The notes under the pieces: model-generated | Database searches by the model: none | Seen by the model: the letters and a program-made list of their open reading frames with translations, nothing else | What the model was told of the DNA's origin: nothing | In this document: piece after piece, positions 56,277 through 63,843 of the stretch | How positions within the stretch are numbered: position 1 is the stretch's first letter | Layout: each line of letters starts with the position of its first letter | Assembly (NCBI RefSeq): GCF_005503625.1 | Contig: NZ_SCMX01000035.1 | Location: 1-64,000, forward strand | Reading direction: 5' to 3' | DNA: 64,000 bases | DNA from: Cupriavidus sp. 2SB | GTDB taxonomy: Bacteria; Pseudomonadota; Gammaproteobacteria; Burkholderiales; Burkholderiaceae | Translations under genes and position numbers: made by a program

Positions 56277-57188
56277 CTAAATTTTATGAGCTTTATTTTT
56301 CGTATCAATCGCCTCTCGCGATTTCCAGCGACTGACGACCAATCCTTCCACAGCGTAGATCGCCAGCGAGATCCAGATCAGGGCATAGCCGATCTGCTTC
56401 GTCTGCGGGAAGGGCTCGTGCCACAGCCAGATACCCAGCGCGAGCTGGATCGTCGGTCCCGCGTATTGCAGGATGCCGAGCATCGAGAGCGGAATCCGGC
56501 GGGCGCCCGCAGCGAAGAATAGCAAGGGCACCGCCGTCACCGGCCCGGCCAGCAGCAACAGCATCTGCGTGAGCGGCGTGGCCGCACGCGTGGTGTCGTG
56601 CCCGGTGATGAAAAGAGAACCCAGCGCGACGGCGGCCACCGGAAATAACAGCAGCGTCTCCAGCGACAAGCCTTCGAGCGCACCCAGCGCACCCGTCTTG
56701 CGCAGCAGGCCGTAGCCGCCGAACGATGCCGCCAGGCCGAGCGCGATCCACGGCAAATGTCCCGCCGACCACGTCAGCCACAGCACTCCGGCCCCGGCGA
56801 CGGCAATAGCCAGCCACTGACCCCAGCGCAGGCGTTCGTGCAGCAGCAACACACCCAGCAGCACGCTGACCAGCGGATTGATGAAGTAGCCGAGGCTGGC
56901 ATCCACCACACGATCCGCGGACACCGCCCAGATATAGAGGAACCAGTTGCAACAGAGCAGTCCCGCACTGGCCGCGAAGTTGAGGATCAGCTTTGGGTTG
57001 GCCGCCACCTCGCGCAGCCAGCCGAAGTGACGGCGCCACAACAGGATCGCGCCGAGGAACACCAGCGACCAGACCATCCGGTGCAGCAGGATTTCGAGGG
57101 GCGCCACGCCGTGCAGCGATTTGATATAGAGGGGCAGCAGGCCCCAGATGATGTACGCCAGCAAGGCGTAGAGAATGCCGAGTTGCAT
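56277..57188 (-). CDS. rarD: EamA/RarD-family transporter
   Basis: 303 residues with ten predicted helices, two EamA units. The start MQLGILYALLAYIIWGLLPLY and the helix 3-4 motif LGYFINPLVSVLLGVLLL are those of RarD, once linked to chloramphenicol sensitivity; the substrate is not established. It lies 89 bases in front of the dinB SOS box, same strand. Confidence 0.92.
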   Translation of the reverse strand: MQLGILYALLAYIIWGLLPLYIKSLHGVAPLEILLHRMVWSLVFLGAILLWRRHFGWLREVAANPKLILNFAASAGLLCCNWFLYIWAVSADRVVDASLGYFINPLVSVLLGVLLLHERLRWGQWLAIAVAGAGVLWLTWSAGHLPWIALGLAASFGGYGLLRKTGALGALEGLSLETLLLFPVAAVALGSLFITGHDTTRAATPLTQMLLLLAGPVTAVPLLFFAAGARRIPLSMLGILQYAGPTIQLALGIWLWHEPFPQTKQIGYALIWISLAIYAVEGLVVSRWKSREAIDTKNKAHKI

Positions 57189-57268
57189 GGGAGATATCCT
57201 GTGGTGCGGCGGATTCTACCCGCGGTGGCCCGGTTGCGTATGAACCTGCCCCCATGCTGTGCGCCATG

Positions 57269-57294
57269 AAAAAAACCCGGCCGGAGCCGGGTTT
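57269..57294 (-). terminator. intrinsic terminator of the orphan binding-protein gene
   Basis: Read leftwards, AACCCGGC and GCCGGGTT (57274-57281 and 57286-57293) form a stem over a 4-base loop and end in a run of seven T (57269-57275). It lies 22 bases past the stop. Confidence 0.88.
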
Positions 57295-57315
57295 CGCTGC
57301 ATCGTCCGAAACGGG

Positions 57316-58455
57316 TTACAGCTTGCGCGTGAAGCTGAACTGCGAGAACGACTGCTCGGCCACGTTGAACCAGGCGGCTTCGTTGTTGCGGAACACGCGC
57401 CAGTCTTCGAAGATCTTCTTGAACGACGGGTTCTTGGCGCTTTCGTCGGCGTACGCTTCCTGCGTGGCCTTGAAGCATGCCTCCATGATCTCCTTCGAGA
57501 ACGGACGCAGCTTCACACCATTTTCCAGCAGACGGGCCAGCGCCTGCGGGTTCACGGTGTCGTACTTCGCCATCATGTTCGTGTGCGCCTCGATCGTGGC
57601 CGTTTCCAGTGCGCGCTTGTACAGCGGCGGCAGCTTGTCGAACTCCGGTTGCGAAGCGTAGAACGACAGCTGCGCGCTGCCTTCCCACCAGCCCGGGTAG
57701 TAGTAGTACGGTGCCACCTTGTAGAAGCCGAGCTTCTCGTCATCGTACGGACCCACCCATTCGGCCGCGTCGATGGTGCCTTTTTCCAGCGCCGGGTAGA
57801 TGTCGCCACCGGCAATCTGCTGCGGCACCACGCCCAGGCGCGCCAGCACCACGCCGGCAAACCCGGCCACGCGGTACTTCAGGCCCTGCAGGTCCGCCAC
57901 GGTCTTGATTTCCTTGCGGAACCAGCCGCCCATCTGGGCGCAGGTGTTGCCGCCCATGAAGTTGACGACGTTGTATTCCTTGAAGAACTCGCGCATCAGC
58001 TTCATGCCGTTGCCTTGCATCATCCATGCGTTCTGCTGGCGCGCGGTCAGGCCAAACGGGATCGTCGTGTCGAAGCACAGCGTCGGGTTCTTGCCGAAAT
58101 AGTAGTAGCCGGCCGTGTGGCCAATCTGCACGGTCTGGTTCTGCACCGCATCCAGCACCTGCAAGCCCGGCACGATTTCACCGGCGGCAAACACCTTGAT
58201 GTTGAACTTGCCGTCGGTCAGTTCCTTCACCCGTTGGCTCAGCAGTTCGGCGCCGCCATAGATGGTGTCCAGCGACTTCGGGAAGCTCGACGCCAGGCGC
58301 CATTCCACCGCCGGGTTGCTACCCACCACGGCCGGGGCCGCCGGCGCGCTGGCCGAGGCGGCGGGGGCGGCGGGCTTGTCTTCCTTGCCGCAGGCGGCGA
58401 GCGCGCCAGTGGCGGCGACAGCCGATGCTTTCAACAGGAAGGAACGGCGTTCCAT
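57316..58455 (-). CDS. TRAP substrate-binding lipoprotein, TakP-like, no permease nearby
   Basis: 379 residues. The start MERRSFLLKAS resembles a twin-arginine signal and is followed by a lipobox (LAAC, Cys22), so it is probably a Tat-exported lipoprotein. An Ala/Pro linker leads into a DctP fold with motifs of 2-oxoacid binders (AEWVGPYDDEKLGFYKVA, YYYYPGWWEG), close to TakP of Rhodobacter. No dctQ or dctM gene is beside it, so it must use a permease coded elsewhere or act as a sensor partner. It has its own terminator. Confidence 0.9.
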   Translation of the reverse strand: MERRSFLLKASAVAATGALAACGKEDKPAAPAASASAPAAPAVVGSNPAVEWRLASSFPKSLDTIYGGAELLSQRVKELTDGKFNIKVFAAGEIVPGLQVLDAVQNQTVQIGHTAGYYYFGKNPTLCFDTTIPFGLTARQQNAWMMQGNGMKLMREFFKEYNVVNFMGGNTCAQMGGWFRKEIKTVADLQGLKYRVAGFAGVVLARLGVVPQQIAGGDIYPALEKGTIDAAEWVGPYDDEKLGFYKVAPYYYYPGWWEGSAQLSFYASQPEFDKLPPLYKRALETATIEAHTNMMAKYDTVNPQALARLLENGVKLRPFSKEIMEACFKATQEAYADESAKNPSFKKIFEDWRVFRNNEAAWFNVAEQSFSQFSFTRKL

Positions 58456-58833
58456 GAATATCTCCTCTTTTATATTGATATGTATGCAGACTGCCTTGAC
58501 CCCAAGGCGTGGCCTGGAAGACAGGTCGGACGATTATAGCTGTGGCGTTTTGGGCACGGAGTGCCGGCAGGATGGGGGTTTTCGCTAGTCGGTAGCAGTT
58601 CTGCAACGGTTTTCCCGCATGCTCGAAAACGGTGCCTGGAAGGCAGCCGGTCGACGGCTGAAAAGGTTTCAAAAAGGTTTCGCGATGTGGGATTTCGCAC
58701 GCTTTTCGGCACGATTGATGGATTTTGTAACCCGGCTTGCGGTCAAAAAGTCCGACTGTTAAAACCAGAGCCCTCACTCCCCAAGCTTCCATCGGTGCTG
58801 GCTCTGCCGGTTCTGTTCGGTTCCGTTGTATCC
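58456..58833. other. 378-base region between the orphan binding-protein gene and the porin gene
   Basis: No gene is supported. It should hold both divergent promoters. A long open frame passes through it in phase with the porin, but it has no ribosome site or signal sequence, so I start the porin at 58834. Confidence 0.45.
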
Positions 58834-60534
58834 ATGCCGCCATCCGTTTCGCCTCCGTTCCGATATTTCGCCCGCCGTCGCCTGGCATTTGCCGTGCTGG
58901 CCGCGTGGGGGATGACGGCATGTGCGCAATCGGGGAGCCTGACGGGAAACACATCGGCCAGCACCAGTCTGGCTCCGCCGCCGATGATCGCGGAACGCGG
59001 TACGGCGCAGCCCAACTCCGCAGTGGCTGCGGGTGCCGTACCCGTGGCTGCGACGACATCCGCAGCGCCTGCTGCACCGGCGGCGGCCGATCCGCTGGCG
59101 GCGCTGATTCAGGCTGCGTCAAATACGGAACCCACCGCCACGGAAGCCGCGCCGCCTGCCGAGACCACCGTTGCAGATGCCAATCCCGACTTCGTCGGGC
59201 CGCCCGATGCGCTGGCACCGCCGCCTCCGCCTCCGCCACCTTTGGTGCTGTTTCCGAACCGGTTGGGCGAGTTTCCCGCCTTGGCCGCCGCACCGCGCCA
59301 GGCACCCGTGGCTGCGCAGGAGGGTGGCGAATCTTCCACTTCAGAAACGCCATCCGATGCTCCGCCAGTTCTCCGCTCCCAGTTACCTGCCGATGACCCG
59401 GCGGGCGACTCCGTGTGGCGACTCGGCTATAGCGGACGCGCGGCGGTGGAAGACCGCGCTGGTACCCAACGAGCCTGCCCCGGCGGTGGTACACCCTCGG
59501 CTGGCTTCGGCCAGGGCCTGGCCTGTACCAGTTCGGGGGAAGTGAAGATCCGCGAATCGCTCGTGGACATGGGCGGCGGCACGCAGGTGCAGCTCGTGGC
59601 GCAGGCCAAGGGGACCAACACCACCTCGGTCAACGGCACGGCCGCTGCCGTGGATCCCTACGCGCTGCTGCCTAACTTCTACACCTCGGTCAGCGGCTTG
59701 TCCGGCATCTCGGTTCTTAACGAGGCCAGCGTCTGGGCCGGGCGCCGGGACAGCAACGCCTTCCTGATGTCGTCGGGCCTGTTGCCGCCGAACTCATCGT
59801 CCATGCGGTTCGGCATCGACAACGCCAAAGTGGGCAATTACGGGCTGAGTTATCAATACACCGCGCGTAACGATCTAAATGGCGCCAAGCTGCCCAGCTA
59901 TCACACCGTGCGGACGTCCCCGATCGGCACCAATGACCAGGGTTCTGTCCAACTTGGCTTCACGCGTGTAGAACCCCTGCAGGAAATCGCCGATACCGGC
60001 AGCGCCTGGTGGGCTTCCGCCATGCACGAGCAAAAAGGCGTGCTGTTCGGCACCAATCGGCTGGGCGTGCAGTACGGGCAGGGTTCCCGCACCGCCATGA
60101 CCGGATACACCGGCATGGGGACGGACCTCTCGCGGGTACGCGTAGCGGAATCCATGGAGTGGAAGGGCAAATCCGGCCTGGCCGGATCGGTGGAATCGAG
60201 CCTGCAACTGGACCGCTCCCATATGGGCACCCTGCAATGGGCTGCCACGCGCGTGCGTCCGGCCTTTGTGGCCAGCGACCAGTTCAAGCTGACCTTCGAG
60301 GTGGCGCACGACCAGATTTCGTCCGGGTTTGGGGTGGGCGGCCAGCGTACGGCGTTCACCGTGGCACCGACGCTGACGCTCGGCAAGGCCACCGGCAACG
60401 CAAATCTGCGGGCCTTCTACACGTATAGCCGCGCCAACGATGTGGACGGCATCACCTTCGCCGCGCCGGCTGACGCCTGGGCCACTCAGGCCAGCGGCTC
60501 GATCTTTGGCGTCCAGCTCAATCGACGCTGGTAA
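58834..60534 (+). CDS. LamB-like carbohydrate porin with a lipoprotein-type N-terminus
   Basis: 566 residues from the ATG at 58834, which places a signal (FARRRLAFAVLAAW) and a lipobox (MTAC, Cys28) at the front. Residues about 30-185 are low-complexity Ala/Pro/Ser sequence with a run of nine Pro (PPPPPPPPP, about 127). The rest (about 190-566) is a beta-barrel with the maltoporin look: a Cys-containing loop near its start, GQGSRTAMTGYTGMG in the middle, and the closing SGSIFGVQLNRRW with a terminal Trp. The start is uncertain because no ribosome site is visible. The lipid anchor is unusual for a porin. The sugar is unknown. Confidence 0.75.
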   Translation: MPPSVSPPFRYFARRRLAFAVLAAWGMTACAQSGSLTGNTSASTSLAPPPMIAERGTAQPNSAVAAGAVPVAATTSAAPAAPAAADPLAALIQAASNTEPTATEAAPPAETTVADANPDFVGPPDALAPPPPPPPPLVLFPNRLGEFPALAAAPRQAPVAAQEGGESSTSETPSDAPPVLRSQLPADDPAGDSVWRLGYSGRAAVEDRAGTQRACPGGGTPSAGFGQGLACTSSGEVKIRESLVDMGGGTQVQLVAQAKGTNTTSVNGTAAAVDPYALLPNFYTSVSGLSGISVLNEASVWAGRRDSNAFLMSSGLLPPNSSSMRFGIDNAKVGNYGLSYQYTARNDLNGAKLPSYHTVRTSPIGTNDQGSVQLGFTRVEPLQEIADTGSAWWASAMHEQKGVLFGTNRLGVQYGQGSRTAMTGYTGMGTDLSRVRVAESMEWKGKSGLAGSVESSLQLDRSHMGTLQWAATRVRPAFVASDQFKLTFEVAHDQISSGFGVGGQRTAFTVAPTLTLGKATGNANLRAFYTYSRANDVDGITFAAPADAWATQASGSIFGVQLNRRW

Positions 60535-61279
60535 GCGGGGCTTGTGATCCCCGCTCCATGATGGATGATTGGATGGGATTTCTGGGTGACTGATATCCAC
60601 TCAACCAATCAAATAACGCCACTGCATTCGTCGCACCAAATATCTGAGAAAAAATAAAAGCCATCACATCCATAAAACGAATACCTGTAAAAGTATTGGT
60701 GAAGGCACAGGCGATAGTCAGGGCGGGGTTGGCGAACGAGGTGGATGAGGTGAACCAGTATCCCGCCATGATGTAGCCGCCCACGACAAATGGCAGCATG
60801 GCAGGTCGATGACGACCGGTGGCAATCCCAAGCCCGATCAGGCCAAACGTGGCCAGGGATTCGCTCCACCACATCGGCGCACCGGTACGCGCCTGCATCG
60901 ACATCGATATCCAGGGCAGGCCGAACATTGCATGCGCAGCAACCACTCCCGCCATCGCACCTATCACTTGGACGAATATATACCCCGATGCGGTGGTCAT
61001 TGAAATCCGTCTGGACAATAGATGTGCCAACGTGACGGCCGGGTTGAAGTGCCCACCCGAGACCGGCCCGAGCGATATCAGCAACGCGACGAGTCCTGCG
61101 CCGGTGGCCAAGGCATTGCACAGCAGGGCGAGGGCCGTGTTGCCGGCCGCCAGTTGTTCGGCGCGGATGCCCGACCCAACGACGATGGCAACAAGCAGGG
61201 CCGTCCCCAGTGCTTCGGCAAGGAGTCGGCGGGCGAGGGTGGGGGAGACCAGCGGATTGGAAAGCGAAGGCGTGGACAT
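60518..61279 (-). CDS. aquaporin-family channel (MIP, AqpS-like)
   Basis: 253 residues with six helices and the two half-helix motifs NPA in GGHFNPAVTLAHLL (about residue 80) and SFANPALTIACAF (about 195). The second motif and its surroundings resemble the aquaporins found in arsenic operons (AqpS), rather than GlpF or AqpZ; no ars gene is beside it. The last about 45 codons (60520-60700) are clearly richer in A and T than the rest. The 3' end overlaps that of the convergent porin gene by 17 bases. Confidence 0.87.
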   Translation of the reverse strand: MSTPSLSNPLVSPTLARRLLAEALGTALLVAIVVGSGIRAEQLAAGNTALALLCNALATGAGLVALLISLGPVSGGHFNPAVTLAHLLSRRISMTTASGYIFVQVIGAMAGVVAAHAMFGLPWISMSMQARTGAPMWWSESLATFGLIGLGIATGRHRPAMLPFVVGGYIMAGYWFTSSTSFANPALTIACAFTNTFTGIRFMDVMAFIFSQIFGATNAVALFDWLSGYQSPRNPIQSSIMERGSQAPLTSVD

Positions 61280-61404
61280 GCAGGCGAAAGGCGAAAAACC
61301 GAACGCGCAGTGTTCCGCGCCACCCACATTTGCGTCAATGCAGCGGGGCGACGGTGTGAAGCGACTACCGGTATCGAATCAGGTCGCTGCCCGTTGCTCG
61401 CGCC

Positions 61405-62391
61405 TTACTGCAGGTCGTTACGCAGGATCAGCAGCCACGGCAGGTGCGAGTTCGTGAAGCCGTCGAGCTGGCCAGCGTCGTTCAGGTCGATCACGTCCAT
61501 CGATACCGACTGCTGGACATTGCCGCCGATCGCCTTGACCACCTTCGCCGCGCGATCGACCTCGACCACGATATCGCAATGCATGGGTGTCGTGCCAAAA
61601 CCGATATCGGCGGGATCGTCGATGTATTTGTCGCGTCCCCGGCCGGCGCAGATCATGTCGCCGGGGCGGGGTAGCGCCGGCAGCGGTTCGACGTGGAAGG
61701 CCGGACGCGGCAGGATGCCGTCGCGCGCGTCCACCACGTACATCGAATGCGACTGGCCGGTCAGGAACTGGTCATTGTCGAGTCCCGCGCGACGCATGAC
61801 CCAGGAAATGAACACCGCCGACCACGCCCACGCACCTTGCGTGACCTGCCGGCAGTCGGGCGCCTCGCCCACGATGCCCCAATAGCGTTGCGCCATGCGG
61901 CACCCTTGCGGCGTGGCTTCCATGCCCGTGCCATCGGGAAAGCGCAGGCAACTGGCGTTATCGCCATGCTCTTCGGCATCGACATCCGCCGACGCGCCGG
62001 AAGCGGCACCATTCCGGGAATTCTGCGCACCCGTCTCTGCGGCGGCTGTGAGGTTCGGGGCGGGCAGCGGGCTATGCGTCACGCAAGCCGTATCGTCACG
62101 TGCGATGTGTACGACCTGGCTGCCCCATTTGCGCCACTCCTGCAGCGCGATATCGACGATGCGTTCGCGCGGCGTCGCGCCGGGTGGCGTACTCACCCGC
62201 TCATAGTCAGGCAATGGCACCGCCTGCGGACGCGCGGTGCGCGGTGGCGCCGTGGTGCAACCGCAGACCAGGGCGACGGCCAGAACGCTCGCAACAGTTC
62301 GCCAGGCGCGCTTCACGGCCTGTGGAGAACGCTGTGGAACCTTGTGTGGAAAGCGTTGTGCATAACGCTGTGGAGAATTGCGCATCGACAA
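61405..62391 (-). CDS. DUF2272 lipoprotein
   Basis: 328 residues. Basic N-terminus, a hydrophobic segment and a lipobox (VCGC, Cys about 45), so probably an envelope lipoprotein. DUF2272 spans about 75-325, with GAWAWSAVFISWVMRRAG and a CHAP-like GDMICAGRG; such proteins resemble cell-wall amidases or peptidases, but the enzyme activity has not been shown. An ATG six bases further in (62385) is an alternative start. The N-terminal codons contain several DnaA-box-like TGTGGA words. Confidence 0.82.
   Translation of the reverse strand: MSMRNSPQRYAQRFPHKVPQRSPQAVKRAWRTVASVLAVALVCGCTTAPPRTARPQAVPLPDYERVSTPPGATPRERIVDIALQEWRKWGSQVVHIARDDTACVTHSPLPAPNLTAAAETGAQNSRNGAASGASADVDAEEHGDNASCLRFPDGTGMEATPQGCRMAQRYWGIVGEAPDCRQVTQGAWAWSAVFISWVMRRAGLDNDQFLTGQSHSMYVVDARDGILPRPAFHVEPLPALPRPGDMICAGRGRDKYIDDPADIGFGTTPMHCDIVVEVDRAAKVVKAIGGNVQQSVSMDVIDLNDAGQLDGFTNSHLPWLLILRNDLQ
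62357..62365 (-). other. DnaA-box-like site within the DUF2272 gene
   Basis: TGTGCATAA is the complement of TTATGCACA, which fits the DnaA consensus TTATNCACA. Related words TGTGGAGAA and TGTGGAACC lie within 40 bases on either side. Confidence 0.4.
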
Positions 62392-62540
62392 GCAGGGCGG
62401 TCATGCCGACCCGGGATTCCTGATTTCGCGCAAAGCCTTGTTCAGACAAGCGCGAACGGGGATTTCTGACTCATGCAGACAGCGTCCGTAACGGTGCTGC
62501 CAACTGTGCAATTCTGCACGTGAATCCGAGGGGAATGCTT

Positions 62541-62549
62541 TGTGGATAA
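62541..62549 (-). other. DnaA box, minus strand
   Basis: TGTGGATAA is the exact complement of TTATCCACA, the perfect DnaA 9-mer. It lies in the gap between HU and the DUF2272 gene. Confidence 0.6.
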
Positions 62550-62642
62550 CGTCCCCGCGCGCTGCGCGCCTGTGCCGCTGAAGGGCTCCGGCGGCGGCAC
62601 GGCGGGGTCATGCGGACCGGGCCAGCAACGTGCCCGTCGGCA

Positions 62643-62921
62643 TTACTGATTCACGGCGTCCTTGAACTTCTGGCCTGCCTTGAACTTCACGGTCTTCGCA
62701 GCTTCGACCTTGATTTCTTCGCCGGTGCGCGGGTTGCGGGCCATGCGCTCGCCGCGCTCGCCCTTGCTGAACGTGCCAAAGCCGATCAGGCTCAGGGTGT
62801 CACCCTTGGCAACGGCGTCCATGATGGCGCCCAGCGTCACGTTCAGGGCTTGCTCGGCCTTGGCCTTGGTCAGACCGTCCACGCCAGCTGCGATTGCGTC
62901 GATCAGTTCGGTTTTCGTCAT
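62643..62921 (-). CDS. hupB: HU-family DNA-binding protein
   Basis: 92 residues, full HU length. The N-terminal helices (MTKTELIDAIAAGVDG), the strand GFGTFSKGERGERMARNP and the arm RNPRTGEEIKVEAAK with its Pro are all present. HU coats and bends DNA and affects replication and repair. The basic arm and a strong ribosome site (GGAGTG before the ATG) support the call. HupB versus HupA is by similarity only. The upstream stretch, shared with the SET gene, has the GTATAC array. Confidence 0.95.
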   Translation of the reverse strand: MTKTELIDAIAAGVDGLTKAKAEQALNVTLGAIMDAVAKGDTLSLIGFGTFSKGERGERMARNPRTGEEIKVEAAKTVKFKAGQKFKDAVNQ

Positions 62922-63193
62922 GCTTCACTCCGTATCGAGTTGGAAAAACTGACGTCCGGCCCTGGGACTTTCCTCGGGAAAGCCGCCCTGGCAAAGACGC
63001 CGCGGGCCACATCATACCGTGTCGGACACGCCGCACCGGGAAAGGTTTGTTACGGAGAGTCGCCGCCAACCCGCCTCAGGACACGGTTCGCGGGGATTTG
63101 GAGTACTGGCCGGGGGTCTTTCGAGCAGCCGTTTCGCAGCTCGCCGCCGCGACGTATACCCCTGCGTATACGTCATCTAATGCGTCAGAGGCG

Positions 63194-63277
63194 CTCAGAA
63201 GGCGTATACGGCGTTTTGGGCGCCAAGAGCGGCTCGGGGACGTATACGTCGGCAAAACGCCTCCAAGAGCTTCTGAG
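63194..63277. repeat. 84-base interrupted dyad
   Basis: CTCAGAAG (63194-63201) and GGCGTTTTG (63210-63218) have exact complements at 63270-63277 and 63253-63261. All four blocks are symmetric about 63235.5, with unpaired parts between. GTATAC copies lie in its left arm and in its loop. Confidence 0.75.
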
Positions 63278-63319
63278 GACCGCGGAAGGCACATCGGGAC
63301 TTACAGTGGTCAAGTCACG

Positions 63320-63340
63320 CCGGTATACGCGGTATACCGG
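63320..63340. repeat. inverted pair of GTATAC sites
   Basis: CCGGTATAC (63320-63328) and GTATACCGG (63332-63340) around GCG form a perfect 9-base inverted repeat, each arm holding one motif. Confidence 0.85.
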
Positions 63341-63522
63341 ACCTGCAGATTCATCGCCCCCCTGCTGGCAGCGTTCTGACTGCTCATTTTTTCATCGCAG
63401 CAAAAAAAGAGGGAAATTCCAGAGGGCCGCCGTATACGCCCCTCCTTCGTATCTCAACCGTACGGTTTACATCTTTCTTTCATGTATACAAATAGTAGTG
63501 ATAGATAAGCACCGCCCGTTTC

Positions 63523-63531
63523 TGTGGATAA
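63523..63531 (-). other. DnaA box, minus strand
   Basis: TGTGGATAA, exact complement of TTATCCACA, five bases from a GTATAC copy and within the AT-rich part. Confidence 0.65.
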
Positions 63532-63704
63532 GTACGTATACGTGAATAGGATCAAGCGTTTACGTATACCGAAACCGTAGGGAGGAAATGTTGGCCGCCG
63601 TGGATGACTCATCCGTTCGATGGAAGGGGGTCACGTATACGTGCTGACTTGTTCGTATACCTTCCCCAGGCCAACCCCAGGCAGCCCACACGAAACACGC
63701 GCGC

Positions 63705-63713
63705 TTATCCACA
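63705..63713 (+). other. DnaA box, plus strand
   Basis: Perfect TTATCCACA, 22 bases (two helical turns) before the next one in the same direction. Confidence 0.65.
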
Positions 63714-63726
63714 GAAAATGGCGCGG

Positions 63727-63735
63727 TTATCCACA
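63727..63735 (+). other. DnaA box, plus strand
   Basis: Perfect TTATCCACA, followed three bases later by a GTATAC copy. Together with the previous box it forms a tandem pair in phase on the helix. Confidence 0.65.
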
Positions 63736-63843
63736 TCGGTATACGTCGGGCGAGCGTATACCTGCGCATGGCGCGCAGGTATCATCCGGTTCGCGCCGGA
63801 CTGGACCGGCGGCCCATTTCCCCACCCCCAGGAACCTCAGCAC

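Larger units (their letters stand above)
62922..63843. other. 922-base non-coding region with GTATAC motifs and DnaA boxes
   Basis: No coding sequence is supported: open frames here lack ribosome sites and their proteins look random. From 63154 on it is packed with GTATAC words (14 before the SET gene), several within longer palindromes. A local AT-rich part (63460-63590) has far lower GC than the rest of the window. Three perfect DnaA boxes lie at 63523-63735. It must also supply the promoters for hupB and the SET gene. Confidence 0.7.

Noticed and set aside
58319..59494. 391-codon open frame opposite the porin N-terminus
   Set aside because: Arises from Pro/Ala-rich coding on the plus strand; no signal, no ribosome site.
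62894..63545. Open frames in the GTATAC region
   Set aside because: No ribosome sites, Arg-rich random-looking products; the sequence is explained better by repeated motifs.
62541..63735. Calling this region the chromosomal origin
   Set aside because: No dnaA, dnaN, gyrB, parAB or rnpA-type genes are beside it, and no clear unwinding 13-mers were identified; DnaA boxes alone are not enough.
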